A DNA stretch of 64,000 bases. Origin: Pseudothauera rhizosphaerae (GTDB lineage Bacteria > Pseudomonadota > Gammaproteobacteria > Burkholderiales > Rhodocyclaceae). The DNA is taken from assembly GCF_004801305.1 (NCBI RefSeq), contig NZ_SSOD01000011.1:93421-157420 (forward strand), given 5' to 3'. The translations under genes were made by a program, and so were the position numbers. Of this stretch, positions 29,017 to 38,160 are shown in pieces. Under the pieces are notes generated by a model. It had not been told where the DNA came from. It made no database searches and saw only the letters and a list, made by a program, of their open reading frames with translations. Every line of letters begins with the position of its first letter. Positions within the stretch are counted from its first letter, which is position 1.

Positions 29017-32000
29017 GGCGGCGTTCTTTCCGGTCGATTTGAACTTCGAGCATCAGACAGCGTTGCTGTGCTTGCAGATAGCCAAGCAGCCGGTCGAGCC
29101 TGATCTGCAATCGCCATCCCGCGGAGTATTCGGCCCCTTCCCTGTCCTCATGGGGGTCGCTCCAGGCGGTGATCTCGGCGATGAGCCGATGCGGATCGGA
29201 GCGGTCCAGATAGCGTTTTCCCGTCGGATCCGGCTGTACGTGGAGTGCTTCTTGTACGGTTTGAGGAAAGCGAGGAAGGTCGGTATCCATGCCGTACAGC
29301 AGCGGGTCGTGGCCGTCCAGTTCTTTTTCCACCGAAGTTTCTGCTATCCAGCCGCGCAGGCTGAACCCCGGTTCATCGATTTCCAGATCATGACCCGCCG
29401 GGGGAATGCGGTAAGGCGTCGGGTCGCCGATCGCCTGGAGTGCGCGCAACAGAGCGTGCGCGGATTGCGGACTGACCAGTGCGGACTCGATGCGATGGCG
29501 CTCCCGCCGTCCCGACTCATGGATGTCGACCGCGGCCGCCACAATCAGACAGTCATTGTTTCCGGATGACCGCAGGCCAAGGCAGTGGTCGAAGGCACTG
29601 GGGACGGTGGGCTTGAGCCAGTCTTCCTGCGGGGTGGCAAGGCCATGGAGTTGCGCCTCCAGCGGAACCGGGGCACGCAGTTCAGACAGCCAGCAGCGGG
29701 AATGCGTGGGCAGATGGCTTTGCAGCCAGTATTCCCACCGATCGTAGCTGGAATCGGGAGATCTAAGCGTGTTCGGCCGGCTGTCGATCAATTCACCCGC
29801 CACGAGAAGCATGGCATGGTATTCCAGATAGGTTCGCCCTTCTTCGATGATGGGCAGGCTGCCGTGGTCATTGCGGGTCAAGTGCCAATCCCGGTCATGC
29901 CCCCTGTTTCCAGGCTGCGGAACGGTGTGCCCGAAGACACCCCATCGGTCGCAAATCCATTTCTCCGCCAGGACGGCGACCTCGTCGCCACCCAGATTGA
30001 AACGTCGCCCCAAAGGGGCATACCAGTACGGCAAGGTATCCAGTGAATTGAAATCGAACCGCCCTTCGTAGTTGCGTGCATCTGATAGATGCCGGCGCAT
30101 GCCTTCGATGACGTGTACCGCGACCGGCTGGTTTACCGCTTCGATCTGCAGCCGGGTCTCGGCATCCAGTGTTCCGGGCAGGACATCCTCTACGGCCAAC
30201 AGGGTACGCTTGGCCAATTCCCGTATCTGCACGTGCGGGAAATCCCGCGACAGGGCGTGGCGCAGCAGCGTTTCCACGTGGGGTCGCAGTGCGGCCGGGT
30301 GATCCAGCGCAAAGCGGGCGAGGAAGATCATCAGATAGGCGCGGGCGGACATCCACAGGAAGTAGCTGTCCGCAGGGAGAAAACCATCGACATGCTCGGC
30401 GTCCAGCCGCCCAATCAGTGCAGCAAGCAGTGCAGGCGCATGCTGCAAGTCCATGTCGCGCAGCGCATGGAGGCAGGACCAGCGAATGCGGGTATCCGGA
30501 TGGCCGAGCAAGGTATGGAGCAAGGTGGCGAACGGTGCGGCACGGTCTTCACCGTAAACTTGCCAGGCCGGCAGGGGCGGTAGGGGTTTCTGTTGGCGTT
30601 CTTCAAGGGCACGCTCGCCGTGAACAATCGCCTCCTCAAGCAGGGTTTTGCGTTGTTCCGCTCCGAGCCCCGCCGCCAGCACCCCCGCCAGGGGATAAAG
30701 CTGCCATGCCCCCAGCCGCTCCACCCAATCCGCCAGGGCAGGGGCCAGCAGATCGAGCCAGCGTTCCAGCTTGACGAAAGGCAGGCGCGACAAGCGGGCG
30801 AGATGTTCATCCACATGGTAGGGGTAGCCGAGCAGGCCCGGCAGATGCCGGCGTACCAGCTCGGGCATGCCTGACACCGCCCAGCGTTGCACCGGATAGG
30901 CATGCCGCCAACTGTTCAGACAGATTTCCCACTCGTTCAGGTATTCGTCCGAATACAGGCGCGTGTCAGGCAGTTCCAGCAAGGCCTGCAGATAGGCGGG
31001 ACGTTCCGAGGGACTGAGTCGCTGTCGCACCTGCTCGTAGAATGTGCCGTGGCCTTGGTAACCCGGCAACTCGCGTAACCCTGCCAGCAACGCTGGCAAG
31101 CGTGCAGGAATAGGAGCTTGGCCAAAAAATAGATCCCAGTCGACCTGCTCGCTTGGAGATTGCTCAGACCAGTGGCTCTGTTGCGGGTGGCTGTAAGCCG
31201 TCTCTTGGCGGGGATGGGCGGCCACGAAGGCCAGGTATTCCCGCAAAGGCTGGCCTTCCGGCAGGTGGCCGCAGTGGTTTGTGCTTAGCCAGGCCTGGAG
31301 GCGTCGGGCGCAGGCGGCACGTTCATCGCGCGAGATGTCGCGCAGCACCCAGTGCACGACGCACCCCAGCAGGTTGCGGAAGGTGTCGGAGGACACGCCA
31401 CGCTGCGCCAGCGTGACATCGAGCATGGAGACAAAGGCATCGGCCGTACCACGCCCGCTCCATCCCAAGCGAAGGAGTCCCAGAGCCTGGCCGGGCTGAA
31501 GCCGGCCCTCGTCCAGGGCGGTCTGGCTGAGCTCGCCCGTACTGCTGCGGATGCCCAGATGGCCCAGATCGGCCCATCGTACAAATAAAGCGTAGCCGCT
31601 GGGCGTATGGAGGCCGAGCACGGCACGAAATACGCGCTCCCAAGGATAGGCATCCTCATTGGTGACATAAATGTGCGTTTCTTCGGCCAGCCGCACAAGG
31701 CGGGCGGACAGATCGCGGGCCTCGCTTTCGTCCAGATCGTTCTTCAGACCTTCGGCGCTGCCCGCCAGATATCGGAGCCGATCGCAAAGATCATCGTTCA
31801 ACTCCCTGGCCACATTGACCGCCTGATGAAAGAAGTCGGCCCCCATGGCCGGATCGTGGGGCTGAGCCAACGCGGCGGCGCGCAGCAATGCTTCGCAGTG
31901 TTCCTGGCCGTTGGTGGGATGCTCGGCCAGATACCCGGCCGCACGGTCGAGCAAGGCCAGGCCGCGCCGAATCTGGTCGTGGCGGGTCAGCAGACGGGCG

Positions 32001-35000
32001 GCTAGGCTGATCCAGTAGGTCGGCGCGCCATCCCCGAATTTGCTGGCCATGGCCTCGGCCAGGGTATCCAGAAACACGCCGATTTCCCCGGTGCAGGCCA
32101 GCGCGGCTTCCGCCAGCGGGGGCAGAGCATCGCTCAGGTAAAAATCGAAGTCCCGGCCATAGCGCCAGCGCTCTGCCGTGCCACGATTGAGTGCCTCGGT
32201 CAGCCGGGGCAGCAGATCGGTGCTGGCGGGGCGATCGATGACCGCCTCGGCACGCAGGCGGTAGAGCTGAAACCGCGCCCCCACCATGGTGTGAAAGCGC
32301 TGGCGTTCTTCACCTCGCTCGTATTCGGGCGTCTCTTCGTGGAATTTGAGCAGCCGCTGCGCCAGTGCCTGCTCGTCCGGCGCCTTGCCGTTGAGTTCGG
32401 CAAGCAGTGCCAACACCCGGAGTTGGGGAATGAAACGGCTGGCGTCATGACCGTCCCGCGGTGCGAAATTGGTTTCCAGCGGGGAGAGACGCTCCAACAG
32501 GCGGCTTATGCGTTCCGGGGCAATACCGTAGGCTGCCAGCAGTTCGGCGAATTCGACTCCGACGGCGGCCCGCAGGGCCAAGGTGTCGGCGTTGAAAACA
32601 TGACGTTCATACAAGAACGGATGCCGTTTGAGCCGGGAATAGGCCTCCATCGCCGACAGGACCGCTTCGACCAGCGGCGCTTCAGGCTGCGCCCCCGCAC
32701 GATGGAAGGCCACCAGAAACAGTACGGCGGCGAGAGGGTGAGGACGCAGCGCATGGAATAATTCCGTTTGGCGCGGAGGCGGAACATCGCGTGCGATGGC
32801 GTCGGCCAGTACCCGGCAGACGTGTAGAACAAAATCGAGAGGGCGCCAACCGCTCAACCAGCGGTTTGCGGTCTCGGGACCTGCGAACCGAAAGACCGCT
32901 TCTGCCCCGGCGGCAATGTGGTGCGGTTTGATTTCCCAGTGACCTCGCTCCTCTTGCCGCTTAGCTGCCCGACGGCGTAACCACGCTCGCGCCATGTTCA
33001 TATGTTCACGGGCGCGAACGTGGTTTTCCGGATCACGAGAGAATAGTGCCGCGCAACGCAGTTGCACCCCGCCGAACCAAGCTTGGTTCTCAGCTGTAAG
33101 GTAATGCTTAGCGATGGTCTGCGGATCGGCATAAAGGGCGGCGAGATCCGGGTGCTCTTCGATGAGCTTGAGGATGGCGTAGTCCGAACGTGCCACATCG
33201 GCAGCCTGTACGGTCAGCCGGACCAAGGCTTCGGCCTGTCCGGCGCGGGCTGCCGCCTTGACGCCCAGTACCAGCCGCCGACGCAAGACCTGGACTTGCG
33301 CGACCTCGTCCATGTGCCTGGGAATGGCGGCATGCCCTGCCAAAGCAAGGGCGATCATGGCGGCGTCATCTTCCGCCTTGAACAAATGGTCGGCGCGATG
33401 GCGTGCCGCGAAATCGCTGTCCGGCAAGGCCGCCATGCGTTGTGCGAGGCGGCGATGGGCGGATGGCGCCCCGGCGGCCTCTTCCAGCCGCACACGCAGG
33501 AAGGTGTCGAAATCCTCGTCCCGGAAACGCCAGCCATCCGCATCCCGCGTGAGTCCAGGACTCAGCGCATTACACAGGGCTTCAAGCTCTGCCGCTGGCA
33601 AGCCAGAGACTTCTGTCAGATGATCGAGGCGGAGTGGTCGGGGAAAACAGCTCAGATCATCCAGATGGTCACTTGCCCGTCCCCAGCTGAAGCGGAGAGT
33701 GAGCGCACCCTCAACGTAATCCTTGAATATATCGTCCAGATTTCGACGGGCATGGCTAAGTACGGTCGGAATCTCCGCGGCGACCCCGGTGTTCAGCGCA
33801 TAGTTCTGCACGCGGGGGTTACCGTGGGAATGGAGGTGAAATGCCGCCGTGTCCTCGTCCGTCGCCAAGGGATAACTCCGGCGCAGATGCTGGGCCGAGG
33901 CTTCCAGATTGAAACCGGTCAGTTCAAGTTGGGGGGTGCCCGAGGGGGCTTGCAGGGATTGAGCACGACCGCCGGAACGGGCAGTCATCAACAGAAAGAC
34001 ATTTTCCGGCCGAGGGACTTTCCACAGATCGACCACGAAGCTGTCTTCCGGGGTATCGGCGGCCTGGATAGCATTGTCCGCCGCGTCGATCACCAGCACC
34101 AACGCTGCCCCCTGCTTCTGCAGTATGTCGGCGGCGGCATCAAGCCGGGTACGGAATGCCCGCCAGAGGTCATCCTTGCCGTCCGGTGGACGGATCAGAA
34201 AAGGGGAACCGCACTGCACCGCCAATTCGTTACTGAGTTGGAGCAAAGCGCGGCGGACCGAATGCCGTTCGTCGCCGGGACTGTCCTTGTAGGTGCCCGC
34301 GCCGAAGCAATCGTAGAAGACCCAGCGCCCATGCGGCCAATGGTCCGGCAAGGAGAGTACGGTGCTGGTCTTACCCACGCCACCTGCACCATGGGCGAGG
34401 AGACTGCGAAATGGGCTGGTCCGCAGGGCTTCAAGAATGCGATCGGCGTCCGGGGTGGGAATCGGATTCGAGAGGCATTCAAAACTTGGCGGGGCAGGAA
34501 AAAGGCTGCCCTTGCCATGGCATCCCAGCGCGGCCAGGACATCATTGCGCCGCAATCCGAGTTCACCAACCCTGGGCAATGCTTCCGATGCCACTCGTTC
34601 ATAGAGATCACGGGCACGCTCCGCTGGAGAAGCCGGTGCAATTCGCCCGATTTCCTCAATCAAGCGCAAGCGTTGCCACAGACGGCCATCGGAATTGCAG
34701 TCGGAAAGATCGAGGCAGCGGAGAAAGTCGCAGAAGGCGGTACTGGCGAGACCGCTAGCCTGCTGCAGACGGTGCACGACATCCCGACTCGATACCGGCA
34801 GGGCCGCAAGCAGCCGCGCAGCCTGGGTTTCCGGGCGATCCTTCAGCCACGCCTGAGCGGCATCCAGGGCGTGGACAAGCGCCTCGTCCGCCGGCCGGTT
34901 GCTGACCAGCTTGATGCGCAGGCGCTCGATGACGAGGGTGCGCGCACGCCCTTCGTGAAAACCGGAAAACGCCTGTGCCAGCCGTGCGATGATGGAACGC

Positions 35001-35341
35001 TCCCGCGCGCCCTTCGGCCTCTCGCACAAGCGCGCGGCCGTCCATGGCCGCTCCGGGTGGCGTTGACTGTATTTGAGCTGTGAGAACACCACACGAGTCG
35101 CATCGGCGCTAGCGGCGCCACCGTAGTATTCGGTGAGGTCCACGCCAAGGAAGGCATCCGGATCGGCCACGGTGATCTCGTCTTCGCGAGACACCCCTTC
35201 AATGCACACTAGGCTCAAACTACGATCCGGCTCCAGCAGGCGCAACGCGCGGCGGCAGGCCCAAAGGATGTGGTAGTCGTCGCCGGCATTGGATTCGATC
35301 GCGCCCGGGGTGCCCAGGGTTTGCGTTTTGGCTCTACTCAA
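28898..35341 (-). CDS. giant Cap4-like nuclease / STAND ATPase (Avs-like defence protein)
   Basis: Protein of 2147 residues. Residues about 15-200 resemble a Cap4/DUF4297 PD-(D/E)xK dsDNA nuclease: acidic residues in CIEGVSREDE and GVDLTEYYGG, then FSQLKYS supplying the Q-x-K. Residues about 295-560 form a P-loop NTPase with Walker A GAGGVGKTS (about 308-316) and Walker B LVLVIDAADN (about 404-413), followed by LLMTARSGG, as in STAND/NACHT proteins. The remaining 1500 residues look like helical repeats and probably form the sensor. Nuclease-STAND-repeat architecture is that of the Avs (AVAST) antiphage proteins, which recognise phage proteins. No known Avs class can be assigned, and it is longer than those I know. 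The start is a TTG without a clear ribosome site, so the N-terminus is uncertain. Confidence 0.8.
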   Translation of the reverse strand: MSRAKTQTLGTPGAIESNAGDDYHILWACRRALRLLEPDRSLSLVCIEGVSREDEITVADPDAFLGVDLTEYYGGAASADATRVVFSQLKYSQRHPERPWTAARLCERPKGARERSIIARLAQAFSGFHEGRARTLVIERLRIKLVSNRPADEALVHALDAAQAWLKDRPETQAARLLAALPVSSRDVVHRLQQASGLASTAFCDFLRCLDLSDCNSDGRLWQRLRLIEEIGRIAPASPAERARDLYERVASEALPRVGELGLRRNDVLAALGCHGKGSLFPAPPSFECLSNPIPTPDADRILEALRTSPFRSLLAHGAGGVGKTSTVLSLPDHWPHGRWVFYDCFGAGTYKDSPGDERHSVRRALLQLSNELAVQCGSPFLIRPPDGKDDLWRAFRTRLDAAADILQKQGAALVLVIDAADNAIQAADTPEDSFVVDLWKVPRPENVFLLMTARSGGRAQSLQAPSGTPQLELTGFNLEASAQHLRRSYPLATDEDTAAFHLHSHGNPRVQNYALNTGVAAEIPTVLSHARRNLDDIFKDYVEGALTLRFSWGRASDHLDDLSCFPRPLRLDHLTEVSGLPAAELEALCNALSPGLTRDADGWRFRDEDFDTFLRVRLEEAAGAPSAHRRLAQRMAALPDSDFAARHRADHLFKAEDDAAMIALALAGHAAIPRHMDEVAQVQVLRRRLVLGVKAAARAGQAEALVRLTVQAADVARSDYAILKLIEEHPDLAALYADPQTIAKHYLTAENQAWFGGVQLRCAALFSRDPENHVRAREHMNMARAWLRRRAAKRQEERGHWEIKPHHIAAGAEAVFRFAGPETANRWLSGWRPLDFVLHVCRVLADAIARDVPPPRQTELFHALRPHPLAAVLFLVAFHRAGAQPEAPLVEAVLSAMEAYSRLKRHPFLYERHVFNADTLALRAAVGVEFAELLAAYGIAPERISRLLERLSPLETNFAPRDGHDASRFIPQLRVLALLAELNGKAPDEQALAQRLLKFHEETPEYERGEERQRFHTMVGARFQLYRLRAEAVIDRPASTDLLPRLTEALNRGTAERWRYGRDFDFYLSDALPPLAEAALACTGEIGVFLDTLAEAMASKFGDGAPTYWISLAARLLTRHDQIRRGLALLDRAAGYLAEHPTNGQEHCEALLRAAALAQPHDPAMGADFFHQAVNVARELNDDLCDRLRYLAGSAEGLKNDLDESEARDLSARLVRLAEETHIYVTNEDAYPWERVFRAVLGLHTPSGYALFVRWADLGHLGIRSSTGELSQTALDEGRLQPGQALGLLRLGWSGRGTADAFVSMLDVTLAQRGVSSDTFRNLLGCVVHWVLRDISRDERAACARRLQAWLSTNHCGHLPEGQPLREYLAFVAAHPRQETAYSHPQQSHWSEQSPSEQVDWDLFFGQAPIPARLPALLAGLRELPGYQGHGTFYEQVRQRLSPSERPAYLQALLELPDTRLYSDEYLNEWEICLNSWRHAYPVQRWAVSGMPELVRRHLPGLLGYPYHVDEHLARLSRLPFVKLERWLDLLAPALADWVERLGAWQLYPLAGVLAAGLGAEQRKTLLEEAIVHGERALEERQQKPLPPLPAWQVYGEDRAAPFATLLHTLLGHPDTRIRWSCLHALRDMDLQHAPALLAALIGRLDAEHVDGFLPADSYFLWMSARAYLMIFLARFALDHPAALRPHVETLLRHALSRDFPHVQIRELAKRTLLAVEDVLPGTLDAETRLQIEAVNQPVAVHVIEGMRRHLSDARNYEGRFDFNSLDTLPYWYAPLGRRFNLGGDEVAVLAEKWICDRWGVFGHTVPQPGNRGHDRDWHLTRNDHGSLPIIEEGRTYLEYHAMLLVAGELIDSRPNTLRSPDSSYDRWEYWLQSHLPTHSRCWLSELRAPVPLEAQLHGLATPQEDWLKPTVPSAFDHCLGLRSSGNNDCLIVAAAVDIHESGRRERHRIESALVSPQSAHALLRALQAIGDPTPYRIPPAGHDLEIDEPGFSLRGWIAETSVEKELDGHDPLLYGMDTDLPRFPQTVQEALHVQPDPTGKRYLDRSDPHRLIAEITAWSDPHEDREGAEYSAGWRLQIRLDRLLGYLQAQQRCLMLEVQIDRKERRHGQEKNIDYQPPAVLLYLLHPSGHLETLEHHHRLGPTDT

Positions 35342-35401
35342 TTGAATGAGGCCCGGTTTCTGGCTGTCGATACCTAAGTATTACATAGGCAAGTCTTGGC
35401 T

Positions 35402-35998
35402 AACCCGGCGATCAGAGGCACTTTGCATCCCGCATCGGCAATGAGCGCCTCAAGGAACACGATGAACCGGTCGCTGTTGATCGCTTCTTAATGGTTTGAC
35501 CGCAGTCTCGTCGACCTAACAAATCTCACCGCCTTCGCGCTTAGCGCGCTCAATCAAAAGTGCAAGTCCATCCAGGCGCACAGTACGGCCTCGTTGCGCT
35601 TGATGGCTTGGCGCGTCGGGCGCTGCGGAGTGAAACCCGAGCGCAGCAGGTACCCGCTAACGAGGCCGAAAAGCCGGCACACTGCCTCCTGGTCGAAACG
35701 ACGATTCCACAATGCGAAGGGCAACTTCAGTTGACTGGGCGCACCTTCAAGGATCATCTCGCGCAGCTTCAACTCCTGGAGGAGCGTGAGCGTGCGCCCC
35801 GAACCGCGCTTGCGCCCGGGGCGCTTGGAGACGAGCGCTGCTTTGCCCTGGTCGGGAAACCCCCGCGACCACTTCATCACCATCGAGATGGATACGCCGA
35901 CATCTTCGCAATTTCGGCCCTAGTCAGCGACGTCCCCCGACGCGGCCTCAACGACTGACAACGACGCAGTTTTAGCGATTCAACAGAAAGCGAGCGGG
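35402..35998 (-). pseudogene. decayed IS630-family transposase
   Basis: Remnant of an element related to the intact IS630 at 57.8-58.9 kb. The minus strand carries an open stretch at 35554-35883 (VMKWSRGFPDQGKAALV, GSGRTLTLLQELKL, GFTPQRPTRQAIK). Before it the reading shifts frame (AEIAK then DVGVSISMVMKW), and after it comes EGGEIC-stop-VDETAV, then an internal deletion and SDRFIVFLEALIADAG. IS-end-like sequences remain at 35401-35414 (TAACCCGGCGATCA) and 36041-36054 (TGCCGGATTAATAA). It separates the STAND system from the five-gene operon. Confidence 0.8.
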
Positions 35999-36082
35999 TC
36001 GGCGGACACCGATCTTCACTCTTCAATCATATTATATTTTTGCCGGATTAATAATACTTGCACGACTGGAGGAACTAAATTC

Positions 36083-37246
36083 TTAAGAAAAATCGCCAAG
36101 CACCTCTTCAATGATTTCATTATCTTCAAGAAACGTCTCGTCCGCTATCCTTTGCTGAGGATCCAGTCCAGCCAGCCGCACTTCCTCAAGGGTTTGCTGC
36201 ATGACATCAATAATTTTACGTGGCGTAATTCTATTAAGGCGCCCGGCAATAGCGGCGACCGCATCCTCTTCAAAAGGAAAAAACCCTGTCTCTCCCGACG
36301 GATCAACGCGCCACTCATCTAGAATTTTCTGAACGAATTCAACGGCGTCGTCACGCCCCATCGTATCGAGATGAATTCTCTTCTGAATTCGATCCAGCAA
36401 ATACTCGTAAAAAATAGAAGTCAAATCAGCAATTTCGGCCGAGAGACCAATCGCTATTCCGAAACGGTTGGGACAAAGGTCATACATATGACGAAGGATA
36501 TCGTTTATATCTCTCGCCTCCTTCGCGCTAGCACGGATCAGATCGTCCATTTCGTCAATCATGAGGTATACGGCATTCTTATATCGCCGCACATCGTCAT
36601 TTATCCTCACATCTGCAACCACGAGATTGACGATCGTAGTGAATAAGATCATCGCCTCATAGTCTGTCATTTTTTCTGGACAAAGGAGCTTGCGGAGATC
36701 GTCTGGCGAGGCGCAAATATGGATTTTATTTGCCAGCCGATAAAGGTCGACTTGCGAATAAATGCGCTTCAATAGCTCTTCATCTGTCAATGTAGCCGCA
36801 TCACTGTTGGCATCCCGGAATCGAGTCATCGTCGATTGAAGATGCGCACGATATCCCCAAATATCATTAACATAACTTGACTTATTGACCAAGTCTGATC
36901 GATAGGCACCAGCAAAGGTCAGTCCACCCTTGTCTTTTTTCAAGCTTGGAATATAGTAAGCAAGGGAATTGAATTCATCACTTCTCTTATGGAGAATCTC
37001 ATTGATCGCCCAAAGCAATGCATGGGATTTCCCAGTTCCATATTGCCCATAGAGCATGACAAAATTCACGTTTCCAACCTGATCAGCTCGTGAACGAGTC
37101 AAAAATTTCATCATCTGACGACGCTGCTTGTCGTAACCTACCCAGATACCCATGCGCGGATCGCCCCCGTAAATGGGCTGTGAGCGAAAGGGATTGTCAG
37201 TCAGATTAGATGCCTTATAAAATTCTTCTGGCTGCAAGATAGTCAT
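36083..37246 (-). CDS. AAA/ORC-like P-loop ATPase, fifth gene of the defence-like operon
   Basis: ATPase of 387 residues with Walker A GQYGTGKSH near residue 67, Walker B AVYLMIDEMDD near residue 225, and a C-terminal helical region consistent with a lid. It begins MTILQPEEFYKASNLTDNPF. The ATG overlaps the stop codon of the upstream nuclease gene by one base (TAATG), so the two are translationally coupled. Base composition is clearly more AT-rich than the flanks. It resembles ATP-binding switch proteins of mobile-element and phage-resistance loci, but I cannot assign a known family. It may regulate or load the PLD nuclease. Confidence 0.75.
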   Translation of the reverse strand: MTILQPEEFYKASNLTDNPFRSQPIYGGDPRMGIWVGYDKQRRQMMKFLTRSRADQVGNVNFVMLYGQYGTGKSHALLWAINEILHKRSDEFNSLAYYIPSLKKDKGGLTFAGAYRSDLVNKSSYVNDIWGYRAHLQSTMTRFRDANSDAATLTDEELLKRIYSQVDLYRLANKIHICASPDDLRKLLCPEKMTDYEAMILFTTIVNLVVADVRINDDVRRYKNAVYLMIDEMDDLIRASAKEARDINDILRHMYDLCPNRFGIAIGLSAEIADLTSIFYEYLLDRIQKRIHLDTMGRDDAVEFVQKILDEWRVDPSGETGFFPFEEDAVAAIAGRLNRITPRKIIDVMQQTLEEVRLAGLDPQQRIADETFLEDNEIIEEVLGDFS

Positions 37247-38157
37247 TATCTACGATTTCCCTTAATTACTTTGTCACGTATTATTCGCAGATCGTCAGAA
37301 TCCTGTACGATTTGCAAAGCGAATTCGAGCGCGTGGTCATAAGCCACATCCGGTAGCTCGTAGCATAGCTCTTCCTGGCTTGGATCGACGAAACCCATTC
37401 CTTCTTCGGTCAAGTTGGCAGAACCCAGCATCGCAACATTAGAGGCTGTTTGCCCGCCCACACATGAAGATGCGTCTTCGGTGACCTCGAACAAATAGAG
37501 TTTGGCATGGAGACGCTCGTGGAACGAGAGCTTGAACCCTCTCGTCTCCAAATCGACAAAGGGCTGCAACTCGTCCTTCGTAGTCGGTGGGCGAGTGATC
37601 AAAGTGACGGTCGTTCCTTCCGCCATGAGATCATCCAAAACCATGCCGAGCCGATGCGTGCGACTCATTACGGCAAATGACAAGGTTGGACTAATAATAA
37701 CAATTTCCTTATGAGGGATTAGGCGCCGCCCGAGCATGAAGCTACGGAGTAGCCTACCGCGATTGTTTTGGAGAAAGCGGTTGCCGAAGTGGTCAGAGGG
37801 CAGCGGCGCGGCTTGCCAAGCTGTCGCCCCTGCACGAACTTCCTCGATCGCGGATTGGAGCGGCCGGAACTCCAAATTCGCGGAAGGCGCAGATAGATTG
37901 TCTTCAATACTGTGCTCGCCGACACGATACAGGAAAATGTCATCGCCACGGCGAATGTAAATAGCGCGCCAGGCAGTATTGCCACGACTGATGACCCGAA
38001 TCCAAGCATCGTCTATACCATTGTAACGATGATCGTCATCCGCAAGCCGAAAGCCCCCATTGCTCGCCAATATCTTGGAAAGCGCACGCTTTGCGAAGCC
38101 ATTATCACCGTGATTTCTAAGATCCGCGAGAAAGGTGTCGCAGACGTATAGCCCCAT
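37246..38157 (-). CDS. RelE-like domain / phospholipase D-like nuclease fusion
   Basis: Protein of 303 residues. Residues about 1-90 have the length and pattern of a RelE/ParE-type toxin fold (FLADLRNHGDNGFAKRALSK, then WRAIYIRRGDDIFLYRVGEH). The C-terminal half holds a single HKD-type motif, HAKLYLFEV, followed by GSANLTEEG, as in PLD-family nucleases that dimerise to build one active site. It is coupled to the AAA gene downstream and lies 3 bases after the winged-helix gene. It is the probable nucleic-acid-cutting effector of the operon. The PLD assignment is firm; the RelE-like assignment is tentative. Confidence 0.75.
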   Translation of the reverse strand: MGLYVCDTFLADLRNHGDNGFAKRALSKILASNGGFRLADDDHRYNGIDDAWIRVISRGNTAWRAIYIRRGDDIFLYRVGEHSIEDNLSAPSANLEFRPLQSAIEEVRAGATAWQAAPLPSDHFGNRFLQNNRGRLLRSFMLGRRLIPHKEIVIISPTLSFAVMSRTHRLGMVLDDLMAEGTTVTLITRPPTTKDELQPFVDLETRGFKLSFHERLHAKLYLFEVTEDASSCVGGQTASNVAMLGSANLTEEGMGFVDPSQEELCYELPDVAYDHALEFALQIVQDSDDLRIIRDKVIKGNRR

Positions 38158-38160
38158 CGA

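Noticed and set aside
33062..35083. 673-codon plus-strand open frame
   Set aside because: It is antisense to the start of the giant STAND gene; the minus-strand reading has clear nuclease and P-loop motifs.
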